Notes under the pieces: generated by a model
The model's input: only the letters and a program-made list of their open reading frames with translations
Database searches by the model: none
What the model was told of the DNA's origin: nothing
Assembly (NCBI GenBank): GCA_035582835.1
Contig: JAYKAV010002662.1
Span: 3,614,992-3,678,991, forward strand
Length of the DNA: 64,000 nt
Direction: 5' to 3'
DNA from: Phoebastria nigripes
Lineage: Eukaryota > Chordata > Aves > Procellariiformes > Diomedeidae
Made by a program: the position numbers and the translations under genes
Shown here: positions 21,401-33,548 of the stretch, piece after piece
Layout of the letters: every line of letters starts with the position of its first letter
Position numbering within the stretch: position 1 is the first letter of the stretch

Positions 21401-24400
21401 CGTTTGGTCGGTCTGTCCATGCCTGTGGTCACACTACATTGCTTCCCATCCATATTCACATGCTCCTGCTCCAGCTGAGTTTTTTTCACAAAGGGAGACC
21501 AATTCCCTGCTGATTACATGGGAGTGAATTGGGAGCAAGGCTAGTGGAGTTAGGAGCAGCCTAGAAATCCCACTGATAAAGGAGGCCGTGATGCTTTTCC
21601 CTTTCCTTCATCACCATCGGAAGAGAAGAACAACTACAGCTACTACAATAAACGCAGCCTGTGCTCAGTGCAACAGCAAGATGAGGGAAGGGGAGAGCAG
21701 CAGACCTGGCTGGCCATTAATTGAACCTGACAAGTGTTTACACAAGGAACCAGACTAGCAGTGGCCTAAAAGCACTGATTTATAAGGCTATTGATTAGCA
21801 GTGACCCAGTCAGGAAGAGCAATGGCAAACTGCTGCCTGAGCATTGCCCATAAGAGCAAAGTTCAGTGCAAACAGCCCACACGTGTGTATTTATAGAAGT
21901 ATCCATACGCTCATTACCATCCCAGACTTCTATTAACATATCCATGTATTACAACATCTATGCATTCACCAGACCAAACCCATACTCTGTTATCCTTCAT
22001 ATTGATTAGGTTTTTACACACATATTGAGACAGATGTACTAGAGGTACTTGTTTTTAGCTGATACGTATTTATAAATGCAGACAACTAAGTATGCACCAA
22101 TGGTCACAGTTTATCTTTTGCTGCCTTGCTTTCCTAGGACTACAGCACAGCTCTCTTCAAGATTACTTCCCTTTTTATTGGTATCTCATCTTCCACACTG
22201 AAGCTGCTTCAGTCTCTAAAGTCCTTCAAATTATAAATACATCTTAACACTCCCTGATGTAATGCATTATATGTATGCATCTCACACTCCCAGTATGAAA
22301 TATTCACTTGCTCTACTTGGCTTGCTGTACATGGAATATTTTAATATTGTACAAATCAACTTTTTTCAGGCAAATATTTTTTCATCACCTTAATATTGGA
22401 GGATTTTGTTTCAGATGGATAAATAAATTCAGTGTTTTAAAAACCTCATTTATACTAATGATTTTGAACATGAGATGCAAATACAATGCAAAACAAGAGC
22501 TTCAGCATTTGCCCTTTCTCTCATAGCACAGAGAAATATTCTATTTCAAGTCCAGCTTTCATTTTTTAACCTGAGTTTGCCCATCTAGAGTGAGCAGGTA
22601 ATGGATTGAGGATTAGCAATTTGTCAGAATTAAAAAGATTTTCAAGGTGTTCCTACCACCAAATTAAAATCTGAAATTTTGCAAACCTATAATCTGGAAA
22701 AAACTGAATCCNAATCTCAAAAACCATTCAAACACAAAACCATTCAAATTTTTTCAATCAAGCTGTTTAATTTCTATTTTCATCTTTTAGATATATATAT
22801 ACATACATAAATGTGTATCAATTAATTAAAATTTCCAAACTTGAGGATGCTTTTAAAGAAATAGTTTTCATAATGCTAAAGTCAGGTATTTTTGAAGATT
22901 TGGAAGCAGTGGTGTAAAAATACTCTGATCAGAAAAGTTAGAGAAGCTAACTGCCTCAAATGCCTTCTGTTCTGATGAACTTCAATCTCCTGAGAGGACA
23001 GAAGCCTTTAAACAGAAAATTCCCAACCAGTTCTACTGACATGCTCTGTGTCTGAAGCTCTACAATTCTCTTTCTCCATCTGTGCTGTATCTATCCATTT
23101 ACACACAAAATGATGAGAAACATCACGGATGCAGAACCTAAATGCGTTGGATCCCTAGGGAGCCTTCTCAGTAATATCACCTCTCCTCATTTACACAGCT
23201 TATTCATAATGGTTGTCATTCATATTTATTATTTTCCTTCCTCCCTTTGCACGGCTTGGCAACGCTCAACAGCCCTGGGGCCAGTGGCTGGGTAAGCTGG
23301 AGCACCCAGAGGTGTAATGCCCTTCTGCACATCCAGGCTTCCCCTGACCATCCATCAGGCTGGAACTTCTCCCAGCTTTCCATCACTAGGTGAAGGATTT
23401 TTTTCTTTCTGCTTCTCAGGTGAATCAGACCTGACTTCAGAGTCCTGATTTCCACATGCCATTGAGTTTCTAAGTCTCTCTGGGAGAGATCTAGCTGTTG
23501 GAAGGTGGCTCTTGAGAAATGGTGGCTGGAAGTGGTGCTCTGAAATCACAGGATCTTCCTTTCAGAAGCAGCATTGTGGATACTGAAGTCAGCCAGAGGC
23601 AGCAGCTAACACAGCAGGGTGATACCCAGTACAGTGTGGGCAAGCTTTGCTTCCTGGGCAGCTTTTGGAGTCACCATCAACATCTGGAACTGAAAGCAAC
23701 TCAGATGGCACCACACTATCCCTCCAGGTTGGATGCATTGCCATGAATCATTGCTTGAAGTGCTCAGAGGGACCTGCTGGTTGGGTTCGTTACGGCACCA
23801 GGGAACTTTTGGGATGGGTGCTGTAAAGTGCAAAATGAACAACGTCCTTTAGTAAAGAGTTGAGAGTATAAAGTAGGGCGGTCATCAGCAAAAAGAGGAC
23901 ACAATGCCATGAATGCCATCTAGCAAAACAAGCCAAAGTTTAGGTCTCTCTGTTAAATAAATAACTAAATTAGAGCTTTTTACTATGAAAGCTCTCATTT
24001 GTACAGCAACTTTCTGACCATTAGTATGAAGTTTTCCTCAGATGTTACAGAAAGAAAGCATTTAAAAGACAGAGCTGTGCAAATGGGCTCGAGAAGCAAC
24101 ATTATTTGTGTTTGTAAAGACTCATATTATAGCAATATTTGTAGCAATACTTTCATTGGACTGGTCAGAGAGTCCCTGAAGCAAACCCACTGCTCTCTCT
24201 GCCCTCTCCGTTTTGGTCTGTTGCTGCAGCTCTCACAGCTCCAGACAATAACATCCTATTAACCGGGTCTGTCCCCTACCATGACCTAGGTAAGACTGAC
24301 CTGCGAGAGGTTCCTGGGTCCACATCGCTAACTCTCTTCTCCTGGAAAACTAAATGAGCTTTCTGGGAATGAGGCAGGAGCCAGGGTTGCTCATCCATGA

Positions 24401-24558
24401 GCACAAGGACCCTTTCTAACTGTCTTTCACTCTTCTACTAGTTCTACAAGAACCTTTGTAGGAAGTTGTGGGCTCTGCGACTCTATAAATTGTCCTGGCA
24501 AGAAATCAATAAAGACTAAAGCCTAATGAATTAGGTTTCCACAACTGATTTCATCAGA
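21401..24558. other. Non-coding stretch, no gene seen
   Basis: No recognised gene. Near 22716-22751 an ACCATTCAAA block occurs twice, a minor direct repeat, and an ATATATATACATACATA run lies near 22792-22808. Confidence 0.6.
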
Positions 24559-24620
24559 GGCCCCAAATCAGCCAGGTGCTTAGATAGGCTTACATTTAAG
24601 CACCTGATCAGTCTTACTTC
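24559..24620. repeat. Relic of palindromic 'gcttaa' interspersed repeat
   Basis: GGCCCCAAATCAGCCAGGTG, then CTTAGATAGG and CATTTAAGCACCTGATCAGT. This follows one arm of the old palindromic repeat whose arms run 'gattcagcaaggtacttaagc...ctttaagcacgtga' in turtles and crocodilians. Only one arm is kept. The family name is not known to me. Confidence 0.4.
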
Positions 24621-27600
24621 TAGTCAGCTCTCTGCTGTCTTAGCACCAGGCATGCAAGCAGTTCAAGTAAAGGTGTCTTAACGGAATAAGTTATGTGCAT
24701 GATAAGTCACGATAAATGAAATACGTGCTTTGTGCTTTCCTGAGCATAGGCCTAACAAAAAAAAAAAGGCAATTACTGGTTTGTTTTTGCTTTGAAAGTC
24801 CTTTTTATAGTAATATCCCCTATTAACTTTAGGTATGGCTAAAATTCACTGGGCTGCATGAACAGAAAAATAACTAAAAGAATTTTATAATGCACATTAG
24901 CTTTAATGCTGGGGCGAGTTCAGAGACAGCAGTCTGGATCTTCAATTATCTGTTCTGAATGCTGGTTTGAACACTTGTTATGAACAAGGCCTGGATTGCA
25001 CCTTTCTACCCCTCTGCTACCCCTACAGCATGATAGGCTGGAGTGATGGACAGCCGTAACTTTTGGTCTTGGAGGTTATCTTACACTTAACATCCTTTCA
25101 ACCTTTATTAATCTCTGGGAATTACTAATTATATTTCTTATTAGTGCCCTCTGAAAGCCTCAGTTTCTTTAACTGAGAAAGGGTGTTGGAGAGAGGCAGG
25201 ATTAAAATGAAGAATTTTAATGAGAATGGAGCTGGAATACAGAAGCTATCCTAGTTTGCAAAGTACATTCAGCTGTGACTGTTGTTTTGCTTATGTCATT
25301 CTTGGTTTGCAGATAAATAGCAGCACAAATGGATTCACATGTAAATTTGTCCCATGATGATGCTATGTTGCAGAAAAGAACATTGCTCTCCAGGGCTTGT
25401 CTGCTTCAGTTCAAGGGGTAGCAAGTTCCTCTGTAAAGCTGGCTGATGTGCTCAATGTTTGCAGGAGTGAGACGAAAGGAAAGAGTGAGAAATCACATGA
25501 ATTCTTTTTTTCTACCAATTTTGTGCAATTGTGAGCTAGTCCCTCCGGCAGGTTAACAGCATGCATCAGTGTGTGTGGGGTAAGGGGACATATTTCTGTT
25601 GGGGAGCTGATTTCCTTTAGAGCATCTACACTTCAGAACTAACACAGTCCCCATCACCGTTTAATTGCTGAGGCTCATCTCCCAGACCGCAGAGGGCAGC
25701 CACTGCATGGCAAAGGGGAGCCCAAGCAACCCAGTGTTTTTAAAACAATACAGACCCAGCTCTCCAAGGCTGAGTGATGGCACACTTTTGTCTGCAGGAA
25801 CATTTAGTTGACTCCGCCTGAAAATCAGCTGTTTGTAATGGAAATGCTGATACCTTATCTGCAGTGACAATAATGGAGGAACCATGAAATATGCCCAGGG
25901 AGCCCCTCTATTGGTTTTAAAGTGAAAACAGAGGCACATTCATGACTGTAATCTGCTCAGGACAGAAATTTGCTCCTTGTTATCTGCGGGTCCAAATTTA
26001 ATGTGTTTTTAATTGCCTATTCAACGCATCTAGCAATTAAGGCAAAATGATATCTCTTCTTTTGAAAAATGTATGAGCTTTATAATTAGAAGTAATTGTC
26101 CTCGTTAATTGAAAGTGCAGCTTTCTTTTCTGTTGATTGTATTTTTTTCTATTAAAGAATTCTAAAGGCTTTTGATATCCCATTAAAGGGCAAATGCTAT
26201 CGTGTGCTTCCACGGCAGTCACAAAGGACAAACTAGGGGGTCAGCTCAGCACTTGTGGGGCTCTTTAAGTTCTGTGAGTATTCAGCATAAAGTTAGTGAT
26301 GTTTCAATATGCTAAGCTGTGCTGGAGTGTAACTTTCACACTGGACATCTTTTTCTCACAGCAATCAGTAGCACTCAGATTCTTGCCAGTTGGGACAATG
26401 GCCGTCGCAATGTTACATATATGTGCTATTCCAAGGAAAATAGTGCCAAGCCCTTATGTGCTGCTGTTTGATGAAGGAAGATTAAATATAACTGCACTGC
26501 ATGCAGAAGACGACACTTGGGGAATACCAAGAATTTTGGAAGGCCCAGAATATTGGACACAGGCTCAGCAAATCCATAGCTGGATCTCAGGGAACTAGCC
26601 AAAACAGAGCACACAGCACAGGTGCTGCAGCTGGTACTTCACATCAAGGTTGCAGGAGGTTGGTATGATCAAGTTGTTTTTCAAATGGTCGTCTTATTCA
26701 GTGTACAAGGGAGAGCTCCTATCTGTTGCTCTCATGTTGCATGCTGGGAATGGTCAAACTAAAGGAAGACAGGAAAAATGTTGAGCTCAGATGAAAATGT
26801 TGGAGAAAATACATTTTGGGGACGGAAACACCAGGGCAGTCCTGGTATGTCCTGAATATCTCACTCTATATGGTATCTACTCACCACGATGGTATCTATA
26901 ATATAAGCTGCATCATGATTTTGAGAACGGCATCACACCTCCAGTGGAGGAATTGGGACATCTTCAACATCCTGGCTACTCTGCCAGAATTAAACCTCAG
27001 TGCATGAAATCAAGCATCACTGCTGTGCAAAGATCCTGCACAAGACCCTCAGAGTCCCTCTTCACCCTTCAGCAGAGAACTGGAGCATGCAGAGGTGCGC
27101 TGACTTACATGCAAAGTCATCTTTCATCTTTTCTTGTCCATGCTTTTGCAAATGGAAGCAAATGGACACGGCCAGGATTTTCTTCTGAAAACTCTCTGCC
27201 TTATTCTTCATGTCACCTTTAAATTACTAGATGCTGTGTTTCACAGAGCAGTTCCAAAGAAAGACACAAGGCAACTGCTTCATTTAACACTGCTTGACAA
27301 AGTGATCTCTTATGACCTCCCAGCAGCAACCTTCTCACTCATTTGAAGTACAACGTAATTGCTGGATGTCTGACTCACCTCGCTGTCTTTCAAGTGCACT
27401 TCTATGCCTACATTTTTAGGCATGACTTTAAAATACACTGCTAAATGCTATCTGCTCATATTTCTATATTACTCTGGTTGTTCTGGCTGGGCTGGCTGTC
27501 AATCAAATGGATGCTTAACCTTTTCTTCTGAGGGGAGAAAATAACGTGGGATAATATTCATCGGTCTGTGAGAAATGAGTACTTGAAAACTGCATGCATC

Positions 27601-28579
27601 TGTGTAATTGTTCCACTGTAATTAGATTTAAGGGGACAATGTTTGGGTTGCTTCTCCCCAGACCTGGCAAACATCTCAGCCATTTGATTCATGAGTATTT
27701 CAGTAACAGCAGTCGGGGTCCAGTTCAGCTTTTGAGTGGTTCACTGCATCTCTGACAAGAGACTGTGTATTCCCAGCAAAATACCGGAGGATCCAGACCC
27801 ACTAGTAACAGAAAAGATGGAGCTATGGTTGTACTCCACATTAAAGCACAAGAATATTGTTTGTGCTGTATTCATGTCCAGAGGCTTTCACCAAAATCAT
27901 GGTCCTGCTGAAGCTGGCAGGGAGTGAACAGCATCCCCAGAGGGTAATTCATCCTGTCTTAACAGCAGTATCTGAGCAAGAGGCATGTATTACTCTCAAG
28001 GGGTGCCTCTCTTTAATTATAGTGGAAGGCTAGACAACTAGCCAAGCTAAATAGTGAGTATTAGCTGAAATGAACTCCCATCATGCTCTCTATATATCAC
28101 AGTGTGATTAATGTGTTGGAAAATACCCTACGTAGAAACCCCCATTTATTCTACAAAGGAAATTCATGCTGATTCTTCTGACATCTACCTTAAGATGGGC
28201 TGAACAGGTCTGTCGAGGTGCTCCGCTCCCCACCAGCTATTCAAGGAGCCCAAGAGTGGACTTTCAGGTAGCCAGAGTAGTGAGACCAACCCCAGTCCAT
28301 CTTGGTGAGCCATATTTGGCCACCTATTCCTTAGTTACAGTCTTTATGTATAGTTTATTTTTCAAATTTTGGTGAATATATTTAGAAGCTTAAATATATT
28401 AATGGAACACAATAATATAATATAATACAATTTAAAAACACATGAATAATAGTCCCTTAAAGTTATTCCAGGGCATTCCAGCTCATGCTACCATTTTGCA
28501 CTAAAAAGAGGTGTCTTTAAAATCCATAGCTACTTCTGATTCCTGTTGGGGAAACTGTGGGTTTAATTCGGACCTTAGG
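24621..28579. other. Non-coding stretch, one motif-rich segment
   Basis: No gene recognised. The part at 25975-26240 is rich in TAAT/ATTA cores and looks like a candidate conserved non-coding element (see findings). The 100-codon open frame at 26296-26598 has no known motif. Confidence 0.6.
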
Positions 28580-28640
28580 GACAGATTCTTGGCTGGTGTA
28601 AATGTGTACCTTGTCCTCTGTCTTCAAGAGCCAGATGTTA
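28580..28640. repeat. Relic of 'ctggtgtaaat' palindromic repeat
   Basis: ACAGATTCTTGGCTGGTGTA followed by AATGTGTACC fits the 'cagattctcagctggtgtaaat' arm of another old amniote palindromic repeat. The opposite arm is eroded (CCAGATGTTA at 28631-28640). Confidence 0.3.
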
Positions 28641-30454
28641 TGTCTTAATCTGGAGATTAAAATGCTTTTCAACCCTGAGCACATGTAGTCCACTGCACAG
28701 AGCACTCAGGAGAAGTCTTTTCTTCTTATTGCTACTGGTCTGCTGAGGCTAGTTGGATGCAGCCTTTTCCATCTCAGATCTGCTCCAGGTAAAATATATC
28801 TATCAAAGGCTTTGCCCCACAGGGTCTTGAGTGCCTTGTGGGAGCCACAGAAAGTAGACCCAGTTTCAGTGGTCTCCTATAAGCACTGAGAGTGTTGGGT
28901 CCCTTCCAGCAGGGAGCTTTTAAAGAGTAGGGCTTGCCTCCTTCCATATGTCCTTGTTGGTCTCATTTTCCCCAGCCTTCCCTCCTGGTGTAAATGCGAC
29001 TTGATCCCTAAAACCAGAAGCCAACTTTGCAAGAAAGTGATTATGCAAGGTGTTGTTTGCATTAAAAATTGTTAAAGTACAATGAGAATTCAGGGTGAAG
29101 CAATCTCGCTTCCTGCTAAGGCTTGAATGGTACCTCAGATGAATTTATAGTAGCTCATTCCTATGTTCTATAATTCATATGGTTTTTTAATTCTTCTTCA
29201 AGAAATATACTGCCTACAGTGATGTGCATTTTTTACCTTGTTTGTTTCTCCTGCCATTCCCAAGCTGGTAAGTGGGGAGAAGGCATCTTTGAGGCACAGA
29301 CTAGCAATTATCATGTCTATATGTAATTTAGCCACAGGCAGTAGGATATGTCTGACTCAGTGTAGACACTGCAATGCACATGAGCCAGTTGACTGAAGCT
29401 GCCCAGAGTAATGGTGTCAATATAGTACAGGATAAGATCTGTGTCCTCCTAAAGTAGATATTTAAACTAAATCAGATACATCATGTCTTTTTCTCTCCAT
29501 CTACTAGGAAGGGAGCTAAGGGAGAGTGGTTCACCTTTACAGTGTCTATCCTATAGATGTCTAAAGTTGGCTACAATAACACCCCTCACCCCCTATATCC
29601 CACTGCAGGTCCCATGTGATAAAAGTTTACTGGGTTATGCCCAGTCATCATCTCGTCTGTTGTTAGGGCTGTCTCTCAAGATCATAAGTTGGCAATAGCA
29701 AATGACAGTTTCGTAGTTCCAGAAACTATGGTGCAGCTGCTGATGGGAAAGAAAGACTCGGAGATTTTTATGTGGACATTCATTCTCCAACTCGCAAATC
29801 AGAAGAGAAGTCTAGAGTCTTCGTTCAGTCTGTCCCCAGCAATTTCTGTCTCTGGCCTTTTGCGGAGGCTGGGCTCTGTCCCTAGTAAAAAAGATTCTGA
29901 ACTGCTGTAGCCCGTTCTCAGGGTGACAAAATCACAGTTTATTGGGTCCAAGTTCACATTTGCTAGGAGAGCACAATGTGCTGTAGAAATGAGTTGACTT
30001 TATCACTGCACGAATGTCCAGAGACAGCTTTGAGTCCTGAAGCATGGCTGTGAACTCGTCTCACTCTGAGGATAGATGCCAGACATGGCTGGGATTGGTG
30101 ACCTGGGAGTTTCCATCTTCAGACCGGCATCACTCCAGTTTGTCTTTGCCTTGACTGGGACACAGCTGCTAATCTTGAAAAATCATCAAAAACCTTTCTT
30201 TTGCTTATTCTTGGTCTAAAGGAGTTGCAGAGTTGTTCATTATGAACTATTTAACACTTCAGTATATATCACACTGTTCCAGTGCCTTCAGGGAAACACT
30301 AATCAGGATGGGGAGATGACAGAGAGAGAACAGGGACTGTATGTCACCACTGGGGGAGAGCCTGACGGGACTGTTGTCTGTGATCAGCTTGGGTTTAACA
30401 AGATGGACCTGAACCATCACAGATCCATTTCCTCAGTCCATAGTGCAAAGGGCT

Positions 30455-30518
30455 GCAGAAGTCTATAAGGACCATTGCCTCTTCATGCAGAAGTCTACGA
30501 GGACCATTGCCTCTTCAT
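30455..30518. repeat. 32-bp tandem duplication (two copies)
   Basis: The unit begins GCAGAAGTCTATAAGGACCA in the first copy and GCAGAAGTCTACGAGGACCA in the second. Two differences separate the copies. It is a local duplication in otherwise unique DNA. Confidence 0.9.
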
Positions 30519-31589
30519 GCATTGACGGGAGCCAGGCACGAGGGTGGTGGAAAGTGGTTTCTTAGGAGAAAGAATTATAACCCTCATCTGCCTTTGTCTT
30601 GCTGTGCCAAAAGATAGGTTAGGCTACCCTGAATGTGGGGAAAAAACATTGAAAAACTAAGAAAATGTCAAAATTAAAAATTAAAATCCAGCATCTTCCA
30701 ATTCCCGTGTTTTCCTCTCACAGCAGCTTTCCTTAGTGTTTTCTGTTCTTTCACATTTTCTTGGCAGATAACTTCTGTATCTTAGTGCTCTCCTGTGATC
30801 TCTTCCCATACAGGAACGGGCTTATTCTGATTTGTCTTTTTAATGATTTCTGAATACTTGATTCTAATGATGACAGCATGGTCTGAGGTGAGGAAGTGCA
30901 TCTGAACCGAATGGTTGATAATGTGGCTGATCATGACCTGAATCATATTAAGCGGTGTTTTCAGAAAACATCAACCTTGCTCCAGACAAAGGTATCTTAT
31001 TGGTAGGAAGGAAGTGTTTAACCTAGAATTTGACTGTCTTGTTTCATTGGTTTGAGACTACTCGCTATTTGCAATAACATAACAGCAAAACATAACAAAA
31101 CACACCGTCCCCTGACAACTATTCCACTTTTCCACCAACTGACAGTGTTGTACGGCTTCCCTAGCACCATATTGGAGTGAATTGATGTGAAGCTATCCTC
31201 TCTGCTTATGATGCTAAATTAGTGTTTTACCCATACTATGGTTATGTTCTCCACAGAGAACAGGGGAGGTGGTCCCAATTTTAGGACAGCGTGATGGACC
31301 TGGAGTCACAAACAGTTGCAAAACATCACCAGTGACCTACATTAGTAAGTCACAAATTAGGGCGTGATTTCTCACCAGAGGGCAGTTTTTTCATAGGATT
31401 GAAGGTGGCTGGGATGGGTTTCATTGTGGAGGGGTGAAAAAAGGAGGTAAACCATTTTTACAGATTGCGATGGAAATCTGTAAAACAGAAAAAACAGGAA
31501 AACAGATCCCTGTTCTTGGGCCTTTCCCAGAAGAGTTGTGAGGACTAGTGGGGTAGGTCCATCTTTTTTTAAACTATTTGTTAGGCAAA

Positions 31590-31800
31590 GTTTCTTCTTG
31601 CCAACATTCTTGCGCATTCCCATTTTCTTTTACATGCTGAACTTCTTCCACTCCTCTGACAATTTCTTTCTCTGTGTTTCTTTCCCCTGTGCTACACATC
31701 TGTTATTCTGCCTCTTCCTATTTATTTCCTCTTCCTACTTTCTAAAATCACTTAAAATCCTCCCCCCTGCCCTCTTTCTTCTCTGTCAGCAACCTTCAGG
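31590..31800. repeat. Pyrimidine-rich tract
   Basis: About 200 bases strongly biased to C and T on the plus strand (runs such as TCTTTCCCCTGTGC and CCTCCCCCCTGCCCTCTTTC). It keeps a 106-codon frame open simply because stops are rare in pyrimidine-rich sequence. Confidence 0.6.
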
Positions 31801-33411
31801 CTTTCCATCTGTTGATCTGTTATCCTGCATTTTGTCTTGTATAATTTTGTTGTCTTAAGAGTGAAGCTTAACTGTGCAGGGGATGTCTCATTCCTGAACT
31901 GACAAAGCACAGGGCAGTTTAAATGGTGTGGACATGTTTTGCAATAAGAATCACCTATAATGTTTATATTTACATGGAAAAATAATAACTGGAGGCAAGT
32001 TAGAGGTGTAAATCCTGCAAATTGCAGAGGTTTCTAATTGTGCGGCTGCAGCAATGACTTAGTAATATCGATGGCAGTTCTGTTGTTTTTGTGTATGATG
32101 TGAAAAAAGAAGTGGCAGAGACATGTTACAGATTTTGCCTTTTACCTTATTTCACCCTTACCAGCAGAAGGACCACCACCCAATTCAGCACTTACCTACC
32201 TATTTTTATCACAAATTTCTGAGGCAGCATTTTACAAGGCATAAGTAGCTTTGTTATAGTATCATATAGCAGAATATCAATAAAAAAAGGGTGGAAGCAA
32301 GATTTTTTTTTTTTTAATATACTCACCATGTAGTAAACTTAAGCGCTAAAGCTTTTAAAATGGTCTTTTCTTTTATTACAGGTGCACATTGACCAGCAAT
32401 GGACAGACCCCGTACTGTCCAGAGTACAGGGAAATCTCACAGTGTCCTTTACAGCAGCTTGGCCATGTGATGTGTAAATGGTGGCACACCGTCGCGACTG
32501 AGATTTTTCAACTATGTTTCAGGAATAAATCCTTATGAAAAGCAGACTCTTAAGCATTCAGCTTCTGCTAACATCAGGTCCAAATTAAGTTCCTGGGGGC
32601 ACTCTTGAAAGCAAAAGACATCAGATTAAAGGAATGTGGTTTTATTGCCAGTTGAGTACCTAAACAAATCACTGAGATATTTACGTTAACAAGTTACTTC
32701 AGCATCCCAACATAAAAAAATACTGCTAACATACATGCATGAGTGAAGCACATGTGTATACCCACACTGGCATGCGAACATACACTCCTACACATACGCA
32801 GGAGGAGAGAGAAGGAGAGGGTTTTTTTGCACCATTACTCTCAAAGATATTTTAGAGCAAATTCAGGGAGAAGTTAAGCTTTGTCTGCCACATTAAGTCA
32901 ATGTGTATTAAAGGCGCAATAAAGATGCAAAGACATCAATGAGCACAACACCCAGTGCAGTCAGAACCGACAGGCTGAGGTCTCTGGAATACGTGATTTC
33001 TTCCTTTTCCCTTTAAAGCTTTCTTCAAAAGTAGCAGTGAGCATAATTTACTGTCCTAGCAAGATATAAATTGTTTTCTGAGAAAAACACTGGGCTTTTG
33101 CCTACATATTTCATGCAGCTGTGATTATAGAAAAAGAGGTTTTAGGAAACTGGCCTCCTCTGATTGCATCCTTGTTATAAATACATTCATTTCCATTTCT
33201 TTGTTTTGTTACAACTGCAGAGACATTTTGTGATTTTTATTTTATTTCAGTTAATGTTTGTTTTTTAATCAAAACAAATATGTCATAAGAAAGTTATTTC
33301 TTTTAAACAAGGTTCCTTACACAAGTTTTAGGTATCTTTTAATCATTTGTTTTCTCTCTCAGCAACGAATCTTCCCCCGATGTGCTCAGATCAAGATTGG
33401 CTGTCTTTATA

Positions 33412-33548
33412 GGGAGATTAAGGAATCATCACTGCTGTTTTTTTTTTAAACAAAAGACAAGGTGGACAAGCTTGTGTCAGGAATGGCAAAGACCCCTCTG
33501 ATTCTGCGTCTAAGGGTCCTTCCCAGTCTTGTTTTCCATGATTCCATA
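33412..33548 (+). mobile_element. Old CR1 LINE 3' end
   Basis: In order on the plus strand: GGGAGATTAAGGAATCATCA, a T-run plus AAACAAAAGACAAGGTGGAC, then GGGTCCTTCCCAGTCTTGTT and a terminal TTCCATGATTCCATAG. These correspond to the last ~140 bp of CR1, including its 8-bp-type tail (TTCTATGATTCTATG). No coding part is preserved. Confidence 0.55.

Larger units (their letters stand above)
28641..33411. other. Non-coding stretch, minor structures only
   Basis: No recognised gene. It holds a 32-bp tandem duplication at 30455, a pyrimidine-rich tract near 31.6-31.8 kb and an exon-like signal at 32382 (each listed or discussed separately). Confidence 0.6.

Noticed and set aside
25160..25195. GCCTCAGTTTCTTTAACTGAG as a MIR fragment
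   Set aside because: A single short block; surrounding bases do not follow MIR.
25683..25700. CCGCAGAGGGCAGCC as a second CTCF site
   Set aside because: One base short relative to the CTCF core when aligned on the GGGCAG end, so the match is poor.
26296..26598. 100-codon open frame as a gene
   Set aside because: No recognisable domain, and the length is within what chance gives in a 64-kb window.
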